DNA of 64,000 nt from Halomicrobium urmianum (GTDB lineage: Archaea; Halobacteriota; Halobacteria; Halobacteriales; Haloarculaceae): assembly GCF_020217425.1 (NCBI RefSeq), contig NZ_CP084090.1, forward strand, positions 1,054,001 to 1,118,000. Direction: 5' to 3'. Made by a program: the position numbers and the translations under genes. Shown here piece after piece: positions 26,931-35,563 of the stretch; position 1 is the stretch's first letter; every line of letters begins with the position of its first letter. Under the pieces are notes generated by a model, which was given only the letters and a program-made list of their open reading frames with translations, was not told where the DNA came from and ran no database searches.

Positions 26931-28148
26931 CTATGCCTCAACCGAGGCAGGGGGCACGTACTCCCCGCTCACGTTCAGCGTCCCGCGATTCAAGCGCACA
27001 TCTACGGGTGCGCCTCCATCGTCTGCGTTTTGCCGACGACAGAGATACTGCAAACCGATGTTTTTTGAGGCGTTGTAGTCGGCGTGGTTCTCATATCCGC
27101 ACTGCTGACACTCGAACGACTCTCCGTTACGGTTATCGTCGTGGGTAAACCCACACGTCGAACAACGTTTCGACGTATTGCGCGGGTCAACTTGTACGGC
27201 TTCGATACCGTGTTCTTTGGCTTTGTATTCGACGTACTCGTAGAGGCGTCGGAACGCCCAGACGTGTTGCCACGTCGCCTCGGGGATATTCTCCCGAATG
27301 TGGGTCAAGTCCTCAAACACGATGTGCGAACAGTCGTTCTCGACGGCCTCCTCGATAAGTTCGTTCGCCACCGTGTGCAGGTGTATCTCGAAGCGTCCGT
27401 ACTCTTTCTGCCCGACTGACTCGATGTTTTCGTGGGCGTGGCGAGAGCCACACTGCTGAAGCGAGCCACGGCGTTTCTCGTACTCTCGTCGCCAATGGTT
27501 GAACTCGTCTGCCGACCAGAATCGTCCCGTCGAAGCAACGGCGAGGTTGTTCACGCCCAAATCCACACCAAGGACTGTTCTGTGCTTGGACTCGGATTCA
27601 GGCGGGTCCTCGTCTGCTTCGACTTTCCGCATTGAGGCGTGGAGATACCAGTCACCGTCTCGGTATTGTAAGTGCGCCATCCGAAACTCGAAATCCTCGT
27701 CGGAGACGTACTTGGTTGGCGGTGTCTCCGAGTCGTCGGGGAGAATGTAGTCGCACTCGACGCGCCCATCCACGGTCGAGAGGGAAACGTGGTCGCGGTG
27801 GAACGTCGCACTCCGCTTGTCGTAGACCGCGCTATCGGCAGAAAAGTGCGGTTGTGACGTGTTCTCACCGCGTTCGAGACGCGAGACTCCGCTTTTGACG
27901 GCTTCGACCGCCCTGCGAATCCCTTTCTGGACGAGATTCGCGGTAAGGTCGGTTTCGTCGCGGAGTCGGTCGTAGAGGGCGCGTTCGGCTTTGGCTTTCG
28001 AGGTGACGTGGTAGCCATCGTCGCCGTGCCAGCACCATTCGCTCGCGGTGTTGGCGCAGTGTTTGAACTGCTCGACAGTCTCTCGAAGCGAATCGTCGGC
28101 TCCTTCGGGAGTGTCGAGTTTGATGACGGCGGTACGACGGTATTCCAC
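26931..28148 (-). CDS. tnpB: TnpB RNA-guided endonuclease
   Basis: This 405-residue protein starts at GTG 28148. All RuvC catalytic residues are visible: Asp196 (LGVDLGVNN), Glu279 (VFEDLTHIRE) and Asp357 (HADYNASKN). The zinc ribbon has Cys329, Cys332, Cys347 and Cys350. Length is normal for haloarchaeal TnpB. TnpB uses a guide RNA made from the element's right end to cut DNA at sites next to a target-adjacent motif, which keeps the element in place after excision. The guide RNA scaffold should overlap the end of this ORF and finish after the 26889 hairpin, with the guide read from flanking bases below 26885. Confidence 0.92.
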   Translation of the reverse strand: MEYRRTAVIKLDTPEGADDSLRETVEQFKHCANTASEWCWHGDDGYHVTSKAKAERALYDRLRDETDLTANLVQKGIRRAVEAVKSGVSRLERGENTSQPHFSADSAVYDKRSATFHRDHVSLSTVDGRVECDYILPDDSETPPTKYVSDEDFEFRMAHLQYRDGDWYLHASMRKVEADEDPPESESKHRTVLGVDLGVNNLAVASTGRFWSADEFNHWRREYEKRRGSLQQCGSRHAHENIESVGQKEYGRFEIHLHTVANELIEEAVENDCSHIVFEDLTHIRENIPEATWQHVWAFRRLYEYVEYKAKEHGIEAVQVDPRNTSKRCSTCGFTHDDNRNGESFECQQCGYENHADYNASKNIGLQYLCRRQNADDGGAPVDVRLNRGTLNVSGEYVPPASVEA

Positions 28149-28240
28149 CGTGTTTTCACATATACGGACGGCGTTACTTATACGTTTGGGAGTCGGCCTG
28201 CCGTAGTGACATGGTTTGTGTCATCTGGTGTCGGCTTCCT

Positions 28241-28261
28241 CCCCGACCTCAAGGGTCGGGG
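28241..28261 (-). mobile_element. Left-end hairpin of the tnpB element
   Basis: A perfect 8-base stem (CCCCGACC/GGTCGGGG) with a 5-base loop lies about 90 bases upstream of the tnpB start. Foldback hairpins at both ends are the TnpA recognition sites in this group. Confidence 0.6.
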
Positions 28262-28463
28262 CATCCGCCTCGTACTGCCTGTGAATTGACAGTCAACGCG
28301 CTAGGACTCGTCTGGATGTTCCACTGCCTCCGATCCTGCTTCGATACTCTCGTCTCGCCGTTCAGTGTAGTCTTTACCGCGCCCATTTAGTGTGTTAGAT
28401 GCCAATATTCTGTTTAATATATATGATAATTATATAGTATAAAAGTAAATATAAATTTTATTC

Positions 28464-28483
28464 GTCCCCGTGAAGACGGGGAC
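28464..28483. other. GC-rich hairpin in AT-rich surroundings
   Basis: A perfect 8-base stem GTCCCCGT/ACGGGGAC with a GAAG loop sits directly after a strongly AT-rich stretch (28390-28460). It may be another IS200-type end hairpin or a terminator-like structure. The AT-rich left flank supports a mobile-element end. Confidence 0.4.
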
Positions 28484-28577
28484 CGAGGCGTTGCTGGACA
28501 AGCTCGACGGCGACTTCGCCTTCGTTGAGGAGGTTGAAGACGGCCGAAACTACGCTGTCGTCGTCGACGCCGCGTAA
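28470..28577 (+). pseudogene. Short coding fragment, possibly from an MNT-like gene
   Basis: A 35-residue frame from a GTG reads VKTGTEALLDKLDGDFAFVE and ends NYAVVVDAA. Its first part resembles VKAATEALLDELAG in the MNT protein at 22778, the segment just before the nucleotidyltransferase motif. The similarity covers only about 14 residues, so the origin is uncertain. Confidence 0.3.
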
Positions 28578-28661
28578 TATAAATAGGCCCGATATTATCG
28601 TCTGATCGTTAGTTGTGAAAATACCGTGAATTTATTTTGTTAACACCTGCGGAAACTCTTT

Positions 28662-28673
28662 GTTATATATATA
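28662..28673 (+). promoter_or_regulatory. TATA box region of winged-helix gene
   Basis: TTATATATATAC lies 33 bases before the ATG at 28706, in a low-GC stretch without a Shine-Dalgarno sequence. Confidence 0.5.
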
Positions 28674-28705
28674 CGTTGGGCAAGCAAAAGCTAGATTAGT
28701 AAAGT

Positions 28706-29605
28706 ATGCCTAAACAAACGGAATCAGTGTCAAGTGGGGTGCCACGTGCTGTTATCCACAAGCGAATTCTGGATATTGCTGAGGCGAATCCAGAGGCGTC
28801 GATGACAGCTATCGCCAACCAGGTCAGCGGTGCCTCGACGGAACTCGTCGAGGAAGTCCTGGCCGAATACGGTGATCCTGACAGCGAACCAATGGGTGCT
28901 GAAAATGGTTCGAAGGCAAATGATCAATCGGGCGGGGGATCATCGACTGCCGAATTAGCCGACAATGACGGAGGAACGACACCGTATGCAACTCCCGGTG
29001 AGAGAACGACAACCGCCGACTCCGAGAGCATAGAGACGTCGGCGAGCAGTAGCCGTGCCAGGTCCACGGTCAGTGGCGAGACAGAATCAGACAGTTCGTC
29101 GGACACCGCTCATCTACGATCGCAACTGTCCCAAGAGCAGCTCGAAACGTTACGGGTCATCCAGAGGCGGCCCGAGGCGACACAGGTCGAGATCGCAGCC
29201 GAACTCGGTGTCTCCCGAGCGACCGTGAGCAACCGGGTCAACGACGTCGAGGGTTTTGACTGGCAGAACCGGAACGAACTCGTCGACGTCGTCATCGAAG
29301 ACAGCACGAGCGACAACGCAGGTGGTTGCACCCCGATCGAAGACGACGATATCGTGGACGAAGATCAGCCAAGTCCTACCTACGTAGCGGATGAGAGCGA
29401 CGATATCGCGGCACAGATCGACAGAATCGGCGCCCGGCTTGATGAGATCGAGAATGTCATCGAGAATGATTCCTCAGGTGCGACGGAGGAACCGACGCTC
29501 GTGATCGAAGACCCGGATCTGATATACAGCGTCGTGCGGGCGATTATCGGAGACGGTGAACTCACCGAAGCAGAGGAACGCCAGTTCCTCTTGGCAGTAC
29601 TATAG
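28706..29605 (+). CDS. Winged-helix DNA-binding protein (paralogue of 34048 gene)
   Basis: This 299-residue protein has an N-terminal helical segment (HKRILDIAEANPEASMTAIA, a possible second HTH), a long Ser/Thr/Asp-rich linker (about 65-135), and a winged helix at about 138-195 (QLSQEQLETLRVIQRRPEAT; ELGVSRATVSNRVNDVEGFD). The C-terminal helical piece ends DGELTEAEERQFLLAVL. The winged helix plus C-terminal piece is shared with the protein at 34048. Such regulators often control mobile regions in haloarchaea, but the target is unknown. The gene lies between the tnpB element and a MITE. Confidence 0.75.
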   Translation: MPKQTESVSSGVPRAVIHKRILDIAEANPEASMTAIANQVSGASTELVEEVLAEYGDPDSEPMGAENGSKANDQSGGGSSTAELADNDGGTTPYATPGERTTTADSESIETSASSSRARSTVSGETESDSSSDTAHLRSQLSQEQLETLRVIQRRPEATQVEIAAELGVSRATVSNRVNDVEGFDWQNRNELVDVVIEDSTSDNAGGCTPIEDDDIVDEDQPSPTYVADESDDIAAQIDRIGARLDEIENVIENDSSGATEEPTLVIEDPDLIYSVVRAIIGDGELTEAEERQFLLAVL

Positions 29606-29701
29606 AGCCTTCTACTACTCGGTCGTAGCGAAGCTCGAAACGGCTACTGCAGAACTTGACACGTGGGTCGTGATTGCTACGGGAACCGGAGCTGGCATCC
29701 T

Positions 29702-29931
29702 GAACAGTCTGCTCTGTTGAATCCGCAGGCAGCGCGGGGATCGAGGGTGAGTACACGGTCATCAGGCGCCAGCGGCGATAGATTCTCACACGCGAACTTC
29801 GAACGATGGAGGTAGTTTCGGAGAGCGAGAGTCAATTCCGAACAGCCAGCTGTTGCTGACTCCTGCTCGAACGCTTGAGGCTAGTCCGCCGATCCCGCTG
29901 CCGTCATCGGATTCAACAGAGCAGAACAGTC
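29702..29931. mobile_element. 214-bp MITE with 16-bp terminal inverted repeats and 8-bp target duplication
   Basis: The element runs 29710-29923. Its ends are TGCTCTGTTGAATCCG and the exact reverse complement. The 8 bases GAACAGTC flank both ends directly (29702-29709 and 29924-29931). It has no coding capacity. The TGTTGAAT-type end resembles IS5/IS903-group termini, so a full-length relative elsewhere probably supplies the transposase. Confidence 0.85.
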
Positions 29932-30005
29932 CATTCGCGGTCGTGATGGCGTCACTGTCGAGGAGTTTCATCTCCAGATGAACTCCGGGGCGGTCACTAT
30001 GAGTG

Positions 30006-30029
30006 CTGTAGCAGTTTGTCCTGCTACAG
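30006..30029. other. Perfect 9-base hairpin
   Basis: CTGTAGCAG and CTGCTACAG separated by 6 bases. It lies between the MITE and a decayed IS200/605 end and may be the remains of an element terminus. Confidence 0.35.
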
Positions 30030-30079
30030 TCTCCGGTCCCACTAGTCTCGTAGTCGCGTGACCAGAGCCACCATGATCG

Positions 30080-30114
30080 GTGTGAACCTCCTCGGAATTA
30101 AGCCACGAAGCATT
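30080..30114 (-). mobile_element. Decayed IS200/605 right end
   Basis: GTGAACCTCCTCGGAATTAA followed by GCCACGAAGC is recognisably the minus-strand version of the right end seen at 17208-17237, with several substitutions in the hairpin stem. Confidence 0.5.
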
Positions 30115-30154
30115 CGACATGCCCCGTTCATAAACCGGCCAGGACACGTATTTA

Positions 30155-30325
30155 TCAGTCGACCGTCCTCGTGAAGTCGCACTTGGGACAGCTAATCTTC
30201 ATCTGGGCGTTGATTCCGCCAGGTGGCTTCTTTCTGTGGTTCAGTAATGATCCACAGTCCGGACAAGTCGAGGGAGTGTCAGACAACTGTTCTATTAGAT
30301 TGTATTTAACTGTTTCACTGAACAA
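30155..30325 (-). CDS. Small zinc-ribbon protein or 3' remnant of one
   Basis: The minus-strand frame ending at 30155 encodes two CxxC knuckles, STCPDCGSLLNHRKK and KISCPKCDFTRTVD, separated by 24 residues. This is a classical treble-clef/zinc-ribbon arrangement, as in haloarchaeal CPxCG small proteins. The frame is open back to a stop near 30343 but has no ATG or GTG; a TTG at 30325 gives 56 residues. It could be a complete small protein with a rare start, or the end of a lost longer gene. Confidence 0.45.
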   Translation of the reverse strand: MFSETVKYNLIEQLSDTPSTCPDCGSLLNHRKKPPGGINAQMKISCPKCDFTRTVD

Positions 30326-31824
30326 TACTGTCGTTAAATGGCGTTATGAACTAACGTACATCGTTAACATAGTTGACGGAAATCGAATGACTAACGAGAT
30401 CGGTTTCGGACCTGCGGCAGGTACGTCTCCCCGCCAGTGGTAAGCGATTCTATAGAGTATACGTCCTTCCTTCGTCAGTGAGGGCTCTTGGTAGCTGAGT
30501 CACCTGCACCTACTGTAAGAATGCTATAAAATCGCAGCTCTCGTGGATGGCAAACTGCATCATATATGGTGTCAACCTTACGTAAATCTATTAAATCGAT
30601 AGCTACCTCTAATCTTCTCTTATTGGGCACTCGAATACCAGTAGCCATGAAGTGCCGGAAACAGCCACGGAGCGCACTCGCTCCGTGGACTATGGACTGT
30701 GGGTAGGCGCAAACCGGAATCCGGGCAGATCCGGCGCCCAATAGTAGATATTCAAGTATAAAGTATCTTTCCCAAATGTATCATGCAGAGGTACTTACTT
30801 GAGAAGCGACCAGCACATTCGGGGCGGATTGATATCTCAAGTCATAATGTCGTCAGTTCAGGGTCCTGTCGGTGACGTAATGGGAGTGGGGCGGATCTCC
30901 GTCCCCGACTTCCATATACGTCCACTGGTGAACGAGCCGAGCTCGCACCTGCACTGCCAAGGCCAGTCAATCTCGGCACATAGCATACTCCCACACTGAA
31001 ACATATAGGTAACAAATGGTGCGCACAGCTGGTGTTTGTGGAATAAATAGCAGCCAGATGACGACCAGAAACCATTATTCCCGGATCAACAACTGTCTGG
31101 GGACACGGTTAACCGTCTCACTATCGTCGTTGAGCCGTGACAGGAGAACCGATAGATCAGTCTGGACAGGGTGAGGATTCTATACGGAGAGTCCCGTGAT
31201 CGGTCACTGGCGTCTGGAACGGTTCTCTGTTCCGAGGTTCGGAGGGCAAAGGTGCCCTCACAGGTGATCCGAGTTGATAGCCCCCTCATTGAGAGCCGAG
31301 AGCTAGATACTCCCGGCAATGACCAGTCATCTACCATCGTACAAATAATTGACGTAACAATATCACATATGATAGCACCTGTTACACTTCAGCTGAGACG
31401 CCGATCAGTGACACGCTTGTCGCACCGTGGATCCGACCCAGTTGGTTTTCTGGGTGCCCCGTTTCGCGCGAGTAGCGGCGGTAGTACTTGCGAGCAGGGG
31501 AGATACGCTTCTATCGATGACCGTCGTTCTGTGGGTGAGTGTCTCGCATCGGTTGAGATGAGGGCGGTAGAAGGAGCGTAGAGTTCTGCCCACGGTGTAG
31601 CTACCGCATCTCGTGAGGGGGTCTTCCGGGACCACACCCGGCGTGGAAGATATTTACTCGGTTGTTAAAAAAACTACACCATCTGTTTTGATCAGTTAGA
31701 TAGAAACCACGGCAGGCGGTAGTTGGCCGGTCAGTCGGTGTGGGTGAGGCGAGCTCGGTGCCTGCTACTAGACCGGTACCGCTCACGGTTAGCGATTCAG
31801 TCTAGTGCCGAAGTAGCTCCGCCG
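30326..31824. other. Gene-free accessory stretch
   Basis: About 1.5 kb with no credible protein. It is AT-richer than the window average, with scattered short inverted repeats including the strong hairpin at 30665. I see no intact IS end besides that possibility. Confidence 0.45.
30665..30688. other. Strong hairpin and adjoining possible structured RNA
   Basis: A perfect 10-base stem CCACGGAGCG/CGCTCCGTGG with a CACT loop is followed at about 30704-30741 by a second possible structure (GGCGC ... GCGCC enclosing CCGGAATCCGG). Two adjacent GC-rich folds in AT-rich DNA suggest either an IS200/605 end with its guide RNA scaffold or an unrelated small RNA. No tnpB is nearby. Confidence 0.4.
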
Positions 31825-31910
31825 CTATAGTAGCAATTGAAACTAGTTACACATCGAAGGGCACCCCGGGTGCCCCCCGAGTGTGTCCCTGCGTTCAATT
31901 GCTACTATAG
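31825..31910. repeat. 85-bp hairpin repeat, copy 5 (compensated arm change)
   Basis: Left arm CTATAGTAGCAATTGAAAC and right arm GTTCAATTGCTACTATAG. Relative to the common arms, the A-to-C change on the left is matched by T-to-G on the right, so pairing is kept. Orientation 1. One A/C mismatch is in the inner stem. Confidence 0.93.
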
Positions 31911-32311
31911 ACCGGTTCGTCGGACGCTCGTAGGTCGTTCGGGAGCTGCACCCACCTCCAGACTCTCGTCAGGTCCGTATTCGGTTCGGGAAGAGGGGAG
32001 GATGAGTAACCGAGGGCCCTACTGCCCCGAGTGCCACCCCTGACAGAAGGACGGGACAGGTCCTCTATCTGTCGCCGGGGATGCGAATCCGGCAGTACAC
32101 CAATTATGTATCCTCATATAAATAAGTAATTGCGAAGTGTAAAGCAGGCGTTGGAGTCCGAACTGCAGAGTCGCCGTGCTAGCACCTCGACGAAGAGCGT
32201 ATCGGTACGTCGTGTACTGGCAGTACCGCTCCAGCCGAAACGGCTCGATCGTCTGTGACGGGAGCGCGTATCGATCCCTGAGATCGGACGGGCGAATCGG
32301 ACTGACCTCGT

Positions 32312-32396
32312 CGATAGTAGAGATTGAAACTAGTTACACATCGAGGGGTACCCCGAGTGCTCCTCGAGTGTGTCAGTGCGTTCAATCTCTACTATA
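32312..32396. repeat. 85-bp hairpin repeat, copy 6 (compensated arm change)
   Basis: Left arm AGTAGAGATTGAAAC and right arm GTTCAATCTCTACTATAG: an A-to-G change is matched by T-to-C. In the inner stem two changed positions would pair as G-U in a plus-strand RNA. Orientation 1. It lies 402 bases after copy 5 in the same orientation. Confidence 0.93.
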
Positions 32397-33111
32397 GTCC
32401 ATAGTCCGACTTGGAACGGGAGGTCGGCTCGTCGATCCACGTGCGTTCCGCCTTTCGATGCCATCGCTGTGGACCGGCTGCGATCGGTGGGGCAGTGGAC
32501 GTGGGCGCCCACCCCCACCATTGCTGTCAGATTAGCGGCCAGACGGGTCCATGTCCGCTGTCCCACACCGGGCGCTTGCCCGGCGTCGATTGGTTGATAG
32601 CCGTCTCACAAATAGGTCATCTCCAGCGACAGCTCTCGAGATACGACGTATTCCCGAACGGCCGACCTCGTGCCGCTGCTTCGGAGTTGAGCGTCGCGGC
32701 GGTGCGGCCAGTACTGACCGGGCCGCCTTTCGAAGGGGGGTAGTGGGGGGATGCCGGGGTGACAGGCAGACAGGTGACTCCCGTTCGAGGCCTGCAGTGT
32801 TGTCACCCGCGTGTCGTGCACACGATCGCACAGACCACCTGGGTTGCCATCACAAGGCAGATCGTCCGGGCTGGGACGACCCCGGCGACAGTCAGTTGTG
32901 TTTAGGCAACTAAATAATTAACGACGTAGCATAAATTAGCTGTAGGTGGTGGTAATGCTAGACAGGTCTGGGACAGGTCGCTGGTCACGGCCGACAGAGG
33001 CGGACGCTGTTACAGGGCTGGCGCGCCGCCGGAGATGCCACACCGAAGTGGCCGACGAGAGATGAACGTCGTTCGGGACACCCGTGGATATCGGCATCGA
33101 AGCGTTCCTCG
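32397..33111. other. Gene-free stretch
   Basis: About 700 bases with only shadow-like ORFs (Arg/Ser/Pro-rich) and no recognised repeat. It ends at the stop codon of the DUF7504-type gene. Confidence 0.45.
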
Positions 33112-33744
33112 TCACCGGGCCCTGAACTGCCACTCGCCACCGTCGCGCTCGAGGACGCCGTCTACGAGCTGGCGGAACATCGCGATTGTTTGCTCGTCGT
33201 GGACCGTCGGGTCCATGTGGAAGTGCGCGATCGCTCCAGCCTGCGTGAATCGCTCGGTAACGAGATGGACGAACTTGAAGAGGTCTTCCTGGGAGACGTA
33301 CTGGAGCAGGGGTGTCAGCGAGTGGAAACAGACGGCGAGTTGCTGCTCGGCGTCCGTGTCGGTTAATTCGTCGACCGCCTCCGTGATTTCGATGCCGAGT
33401 CTGGTGAGGTTAGACGGCGACGACACGGTCCTGATCGAGGGTTTTTCACACGCACCTGGGGGATCCTCCGTCGTCGGGCCGGACGAGGCCGACCGCGTAG
33501 ACGTACCGATGTTGATCACCGTCGCTGCCGCGGGCGGCACGTCGGCGTGCTCTTCCCACTGTCGAACTCGATCTCCGGGCAACTGCGTGACCGTTACCTC
33601 GAGGACCGCCTCTTCGCTCGGCGGTGCGAGCGTCAGCAGGTCCATACAGATCGACGACTCCGTGGCACCGAACTCGGGTGCGAGTACGAGCACGTTCTCA
33701 CCAGAGGAGACCGACTCTCTGATCGCGGATGCACTCTGACTCAT
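33112..33744 (-). CDS. DUF7504-type haloarchaeal regulator-like protein
   Basis: This 210-residue protein resembles the haloarchaeal DUF7504 family, with a RecA/KaiC-like core that has lost a clear Walker A. Hallmarks are ENVLVLAPEFGATESSICMD, then INIGTSTRS, SSPSNLTRLGIEITEAV, VCFHSLTPLLQYVSQEDLFK and GAIAHFHMDPTVHDEQTIAM. Members lie near HalOD1 proteins and sensor kinases and are thought to have signalling roles. A TATA-like TTTTAATAC about 30 bases upstream on the minus strand supports the ATG at 33744. It is divergent from the winged-helix gene at 34048. Confidence 0.78.
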   Translation of the reverse strand: MSQSASAIRESVSSGENVLVLAPEFGATESSICMDLLTLAPPSEEAVLEVTVTQLPGDRVRQWEEHADVPPAAATVINIGTSTRSASSGPTTEDPPGACEKPSIRTVSSPSNLTRLGIEITEAVDELTDTDAEQQLAVCFHSLTPLLQYVSQEDLFKFVHLVTERFTQAGAIAHFHMDPTVHDEQTIAMFRQLVDGVLERDGGEWQFRAR

Positions 33745-34028
33745 TCAACTATTGTCCAGTCATGGTGGTACTATGTATTAAAATTATGGAACGTTTACGA
33801 TCCAGACCGACAGATGTAGCTGTCCGATACGGATTGAAAGGCGATACCTTCCGCTTCGCATAGGCGTAACTAAACGCCGAAGCCAGACGCTATCAACCAG
33901 TATATCGCGTCTTCCGACTCTGAATCCGGGGTGCCGGCCGACGCCACTCGATCGGAGACCGTCGATAATTGCCCGTGTTCAGTGTTGGATAGTAGCAATA
34001 TTTTTTTATGTAGGTGGTGAGTGTCTCT

Positions 34029-34044
34029 CCCCTGTACCAGGGGA
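34029..34044 (+). promoter_or_regulatory. Hairpin just before start codon of winged-helix gene
   Basis: CCCCTG/CAGGGG with a short loop ends 4 bases before the ATG at 34048. A TATA-like TTTTTTATG lies about 45 bases before the ATG, so this message probably has a short leader and the hairpin could limit ribosome access. Confidence 0.4.
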
Positions 34045-34047
34045 CCC

Positions 34048-34596
34048 ATGAGTAATTCAACAGATCATCCGGCAGTACCGGACTCGATCGGACAGCGACA
34101 GGTCGTGGACGGGGCAGAGGAGACGCTACAGGCTGGGGCTAACGCGGAAGACTGCTATCCAGATCCGGAGGAGTTGACGCCGAAGCAACGGGAAACGATG
34201 CGCGCGATCAGGGAACACCCGAATGCGACCCAGCGGGAACTGGCTGACCGCCTCGACGTCACCAGTCCGACGATAAGCGTCCGAGTGAACAACATCGACG
34301 GTTTCGACTGGGAGAATCGCCAGGCGTTCGCCGAGGCTGTCCTGGGTGGTCCTCAATCAACCAGTGATGGGGAACGCGGCGTCGGAGCGGCCACTGACGC
34401 GGCTGACGACGTCGACGACATCGTTCAGCAACTGGAGTCGATCAGCGAGACGTGTGATCGACTGGTCTCTGACACGTCGGAATCCGTCGACATCGATCCC
34501 GAGCTCAGACACAAAGTCACGCACGCCTGCATGGAAGCCAACTACATCACCGAAGACGAGGAGCGACGGCTGCTAGAGATGATGATCAATGCCTGA
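34048..34596 (+). CDS. Winged-helix DNA-binding protein (paralogue of 28706 gene)
   Basis: This 182-residue protein has a winged helix at about residues 42-98 (LTPKQRETMRAIREHPNATQ; RLDVTSPTISVRVNNIDGFD), an acidic linker and a C-terminal helical piece (DPELRHKVTHACMEANYITE, then DEERRLLEMMINA). Both conserved parts match the 28706 protein (VNDVEGFDWQN versus VNNIDGFDWEN). The N-terminal part present in that paralogue is absent here. The gene stops 6 bases before hairpin repeat copy 7. Confidence 0.75.
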   Translation: MSNSTDHPAVPDSIGQRQVVDGAEETLQAGANAEDCYPDPEELTPKQRETMRAIREHPNATQRELADRLDVTSPTISVRVNNIDGFDWENRQAFAEAVLGGPQSTSDGERGVGAATDAADDVDDIVQQLESISETCDRLVSDTSESVDIDPELRHKVTHACMEANYITEDEERRLLEMMINA

Positions 34597-34626
34597 ACGG
34601 TGCTATAGTAGAAATTGAAACTAGTT

Positions 34627-35563
34627 GGCCGTGGTGAATCGCCAGACGTAGCTTGATTTCACGGTGTCACGGCTCGCTTGATGTTGTGAACGACACATTT
34701 CAGGACGATTTCGCGGAACTCCCGAAACCACGCTCGCGCACGCACGGCGTCGCCGAGCGTGCGCTTGATCGTCGAGAAGACGGTTTCACACGTCGATCGT
34801 TGGCGGTAGCGAGGCCCATCGATCCGCGCGTTGTGCGCGTGATCGATGGGCCGGAACTCGCGGTGTTTGATCAGTGGTCTCACGCCCTCATCGCGGAGTT
34901 TCTCGCGTAATTCCATCCAGTCGTAGCCTTTGTCTGCAGCGAGGCTGGCCAGGTCGCCCGCGTTGCGGCGGGCGACCTGCCAGCCGAGCTGTGTGTCGTG
35001 GCGTTTCTCGGTCGTACAGTGAACGTCCAGAATCGCGTGGCTTTCTGTGTCGACGAGCGCAGTCGTTTTGAGCGTCTGGACGCGGTAATTCGTCCGGCGG
35101 CAGTAGTGTTTGCTGGCGGTTTCGCGGTCGAAGAACGTCGCGTCGATGGCGGCGTGACCGCTTGGCTCGTGCAGCTGCGCCGAGAGGCGCAGCAGTACTC
35201 GCCAGAGCGCTGTCTTGATTCTGTCAAACCACTTGACTAGCGTGGAGTGGTCGGGAAGATCGGCCGCGTTGAGGCCGATCTCCCCGAGTATTTGTGGCAT
35301 CTCACTCAGCAAATCGAGTGCTTCTCGGTAGGATTTTTCCAGGTAAACCCGCAGACAGTGCAGCGACACTACCGCATACTCGGCGAAGCCGCCACCCCCT
35401 TCGGGGGCGGCGACTTCGCCTCGCCCACCAACAGCATTTTTAGCTAACTGAACGACTTTGCTCGTGAAGCGGGAAATTTTCGACATAGGCATCGACGGTT
35501 TCCCGCTTCACTTTCCTCGTTCTGACGGTCGAAGCCGACGCCGTCTAGCGATTCACCAGAGCC
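34627..35563 (-). mobile_element. 937-bp IS5-type insertion sequence
   Basis: The terminal inverted repeats match at 19 of 22 positions (left GGCCGTGGTGAATCGCCAGA, right end inverted GGCTCTGGTGAATCGCTAGA). A 9-base target duplication AAACTAGTT lies at 34618-34626 and 35564-35572. The GG(C/T)-TGAATC termini and 9-base duplication fit the IS903-like side of the IS5 family. The element has one full transposase gene and looks recently inserted. Confidence 0.95.
34659..35492 (-). CDS. IS5-family DDE transposase
   Basis: This 277-residue protein has an N-terminal DUF4372/IS5-type helical part (SLHCLRVYLEKSYREALDLL; LPDHSTLVKWFDRIK) and a DDE RNase H fold: Asp117 (HAAIDATFFDRE), Asp187 (LAADKGYDW) and Glu236 (QRSTCETVFSTIKR, the Y/STxE-x6-K signature). 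It is full length with no frameshift, so it is probably active. Two in-frame ATGs lie 6 bases apart; the first is used here. Confidence 0.92.
   Translation of the reverse strand: MPMSKISRFTSKVVQLAKNAVGGRGEVAAPEGGGGFAEYAVVSLHCLRVYLEKSYREALDLLSEMPQILGEIGLNAADLPDHSTLVKWFDRIKTALWRVLLRLSAQLHEPSGHAAIDATFFDRETASKHYCRRTNYRVQTLKTTALVDTESHAILDVHCTTEKRHDTQLGWQVARRNAGDLASLAADKGYDWMELREKLRDEGVRPLIKHREFRPIDHAHNARIDGPRYRQRSTCETVFSTIKRTLGDAVRARAWFREFREIVLKCVVHNIKRAVTP

Larger units (their letters stand above)
26889..28270 (-). mobile_element. IS200/IS605-group element carrying only tnpB
   Basis: The boundaries are inferred from end hairpins: GCCTCGGGG/CCCCGAGGC at 26889-26911 (right end, past the tnpB stop) and CCCCGACC/GGTCGGGG at 28241-28261 (left end). 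There is no tnpA transposase gene and no target duplication, as usual for this group. It would need a TnpA from elsewhere to move. The right end lies 4 bases after the phosphodiesterase stop codon. Confidence 0.8.

Noticed and set aside
28464-28483. Intrinsic transcription terminator
   Set aside because: The AT-rich stretch lies before the hairpin, not after it, and no gene ends directly upstream on the plus strand. It was kept only as an unexplained hairpin.
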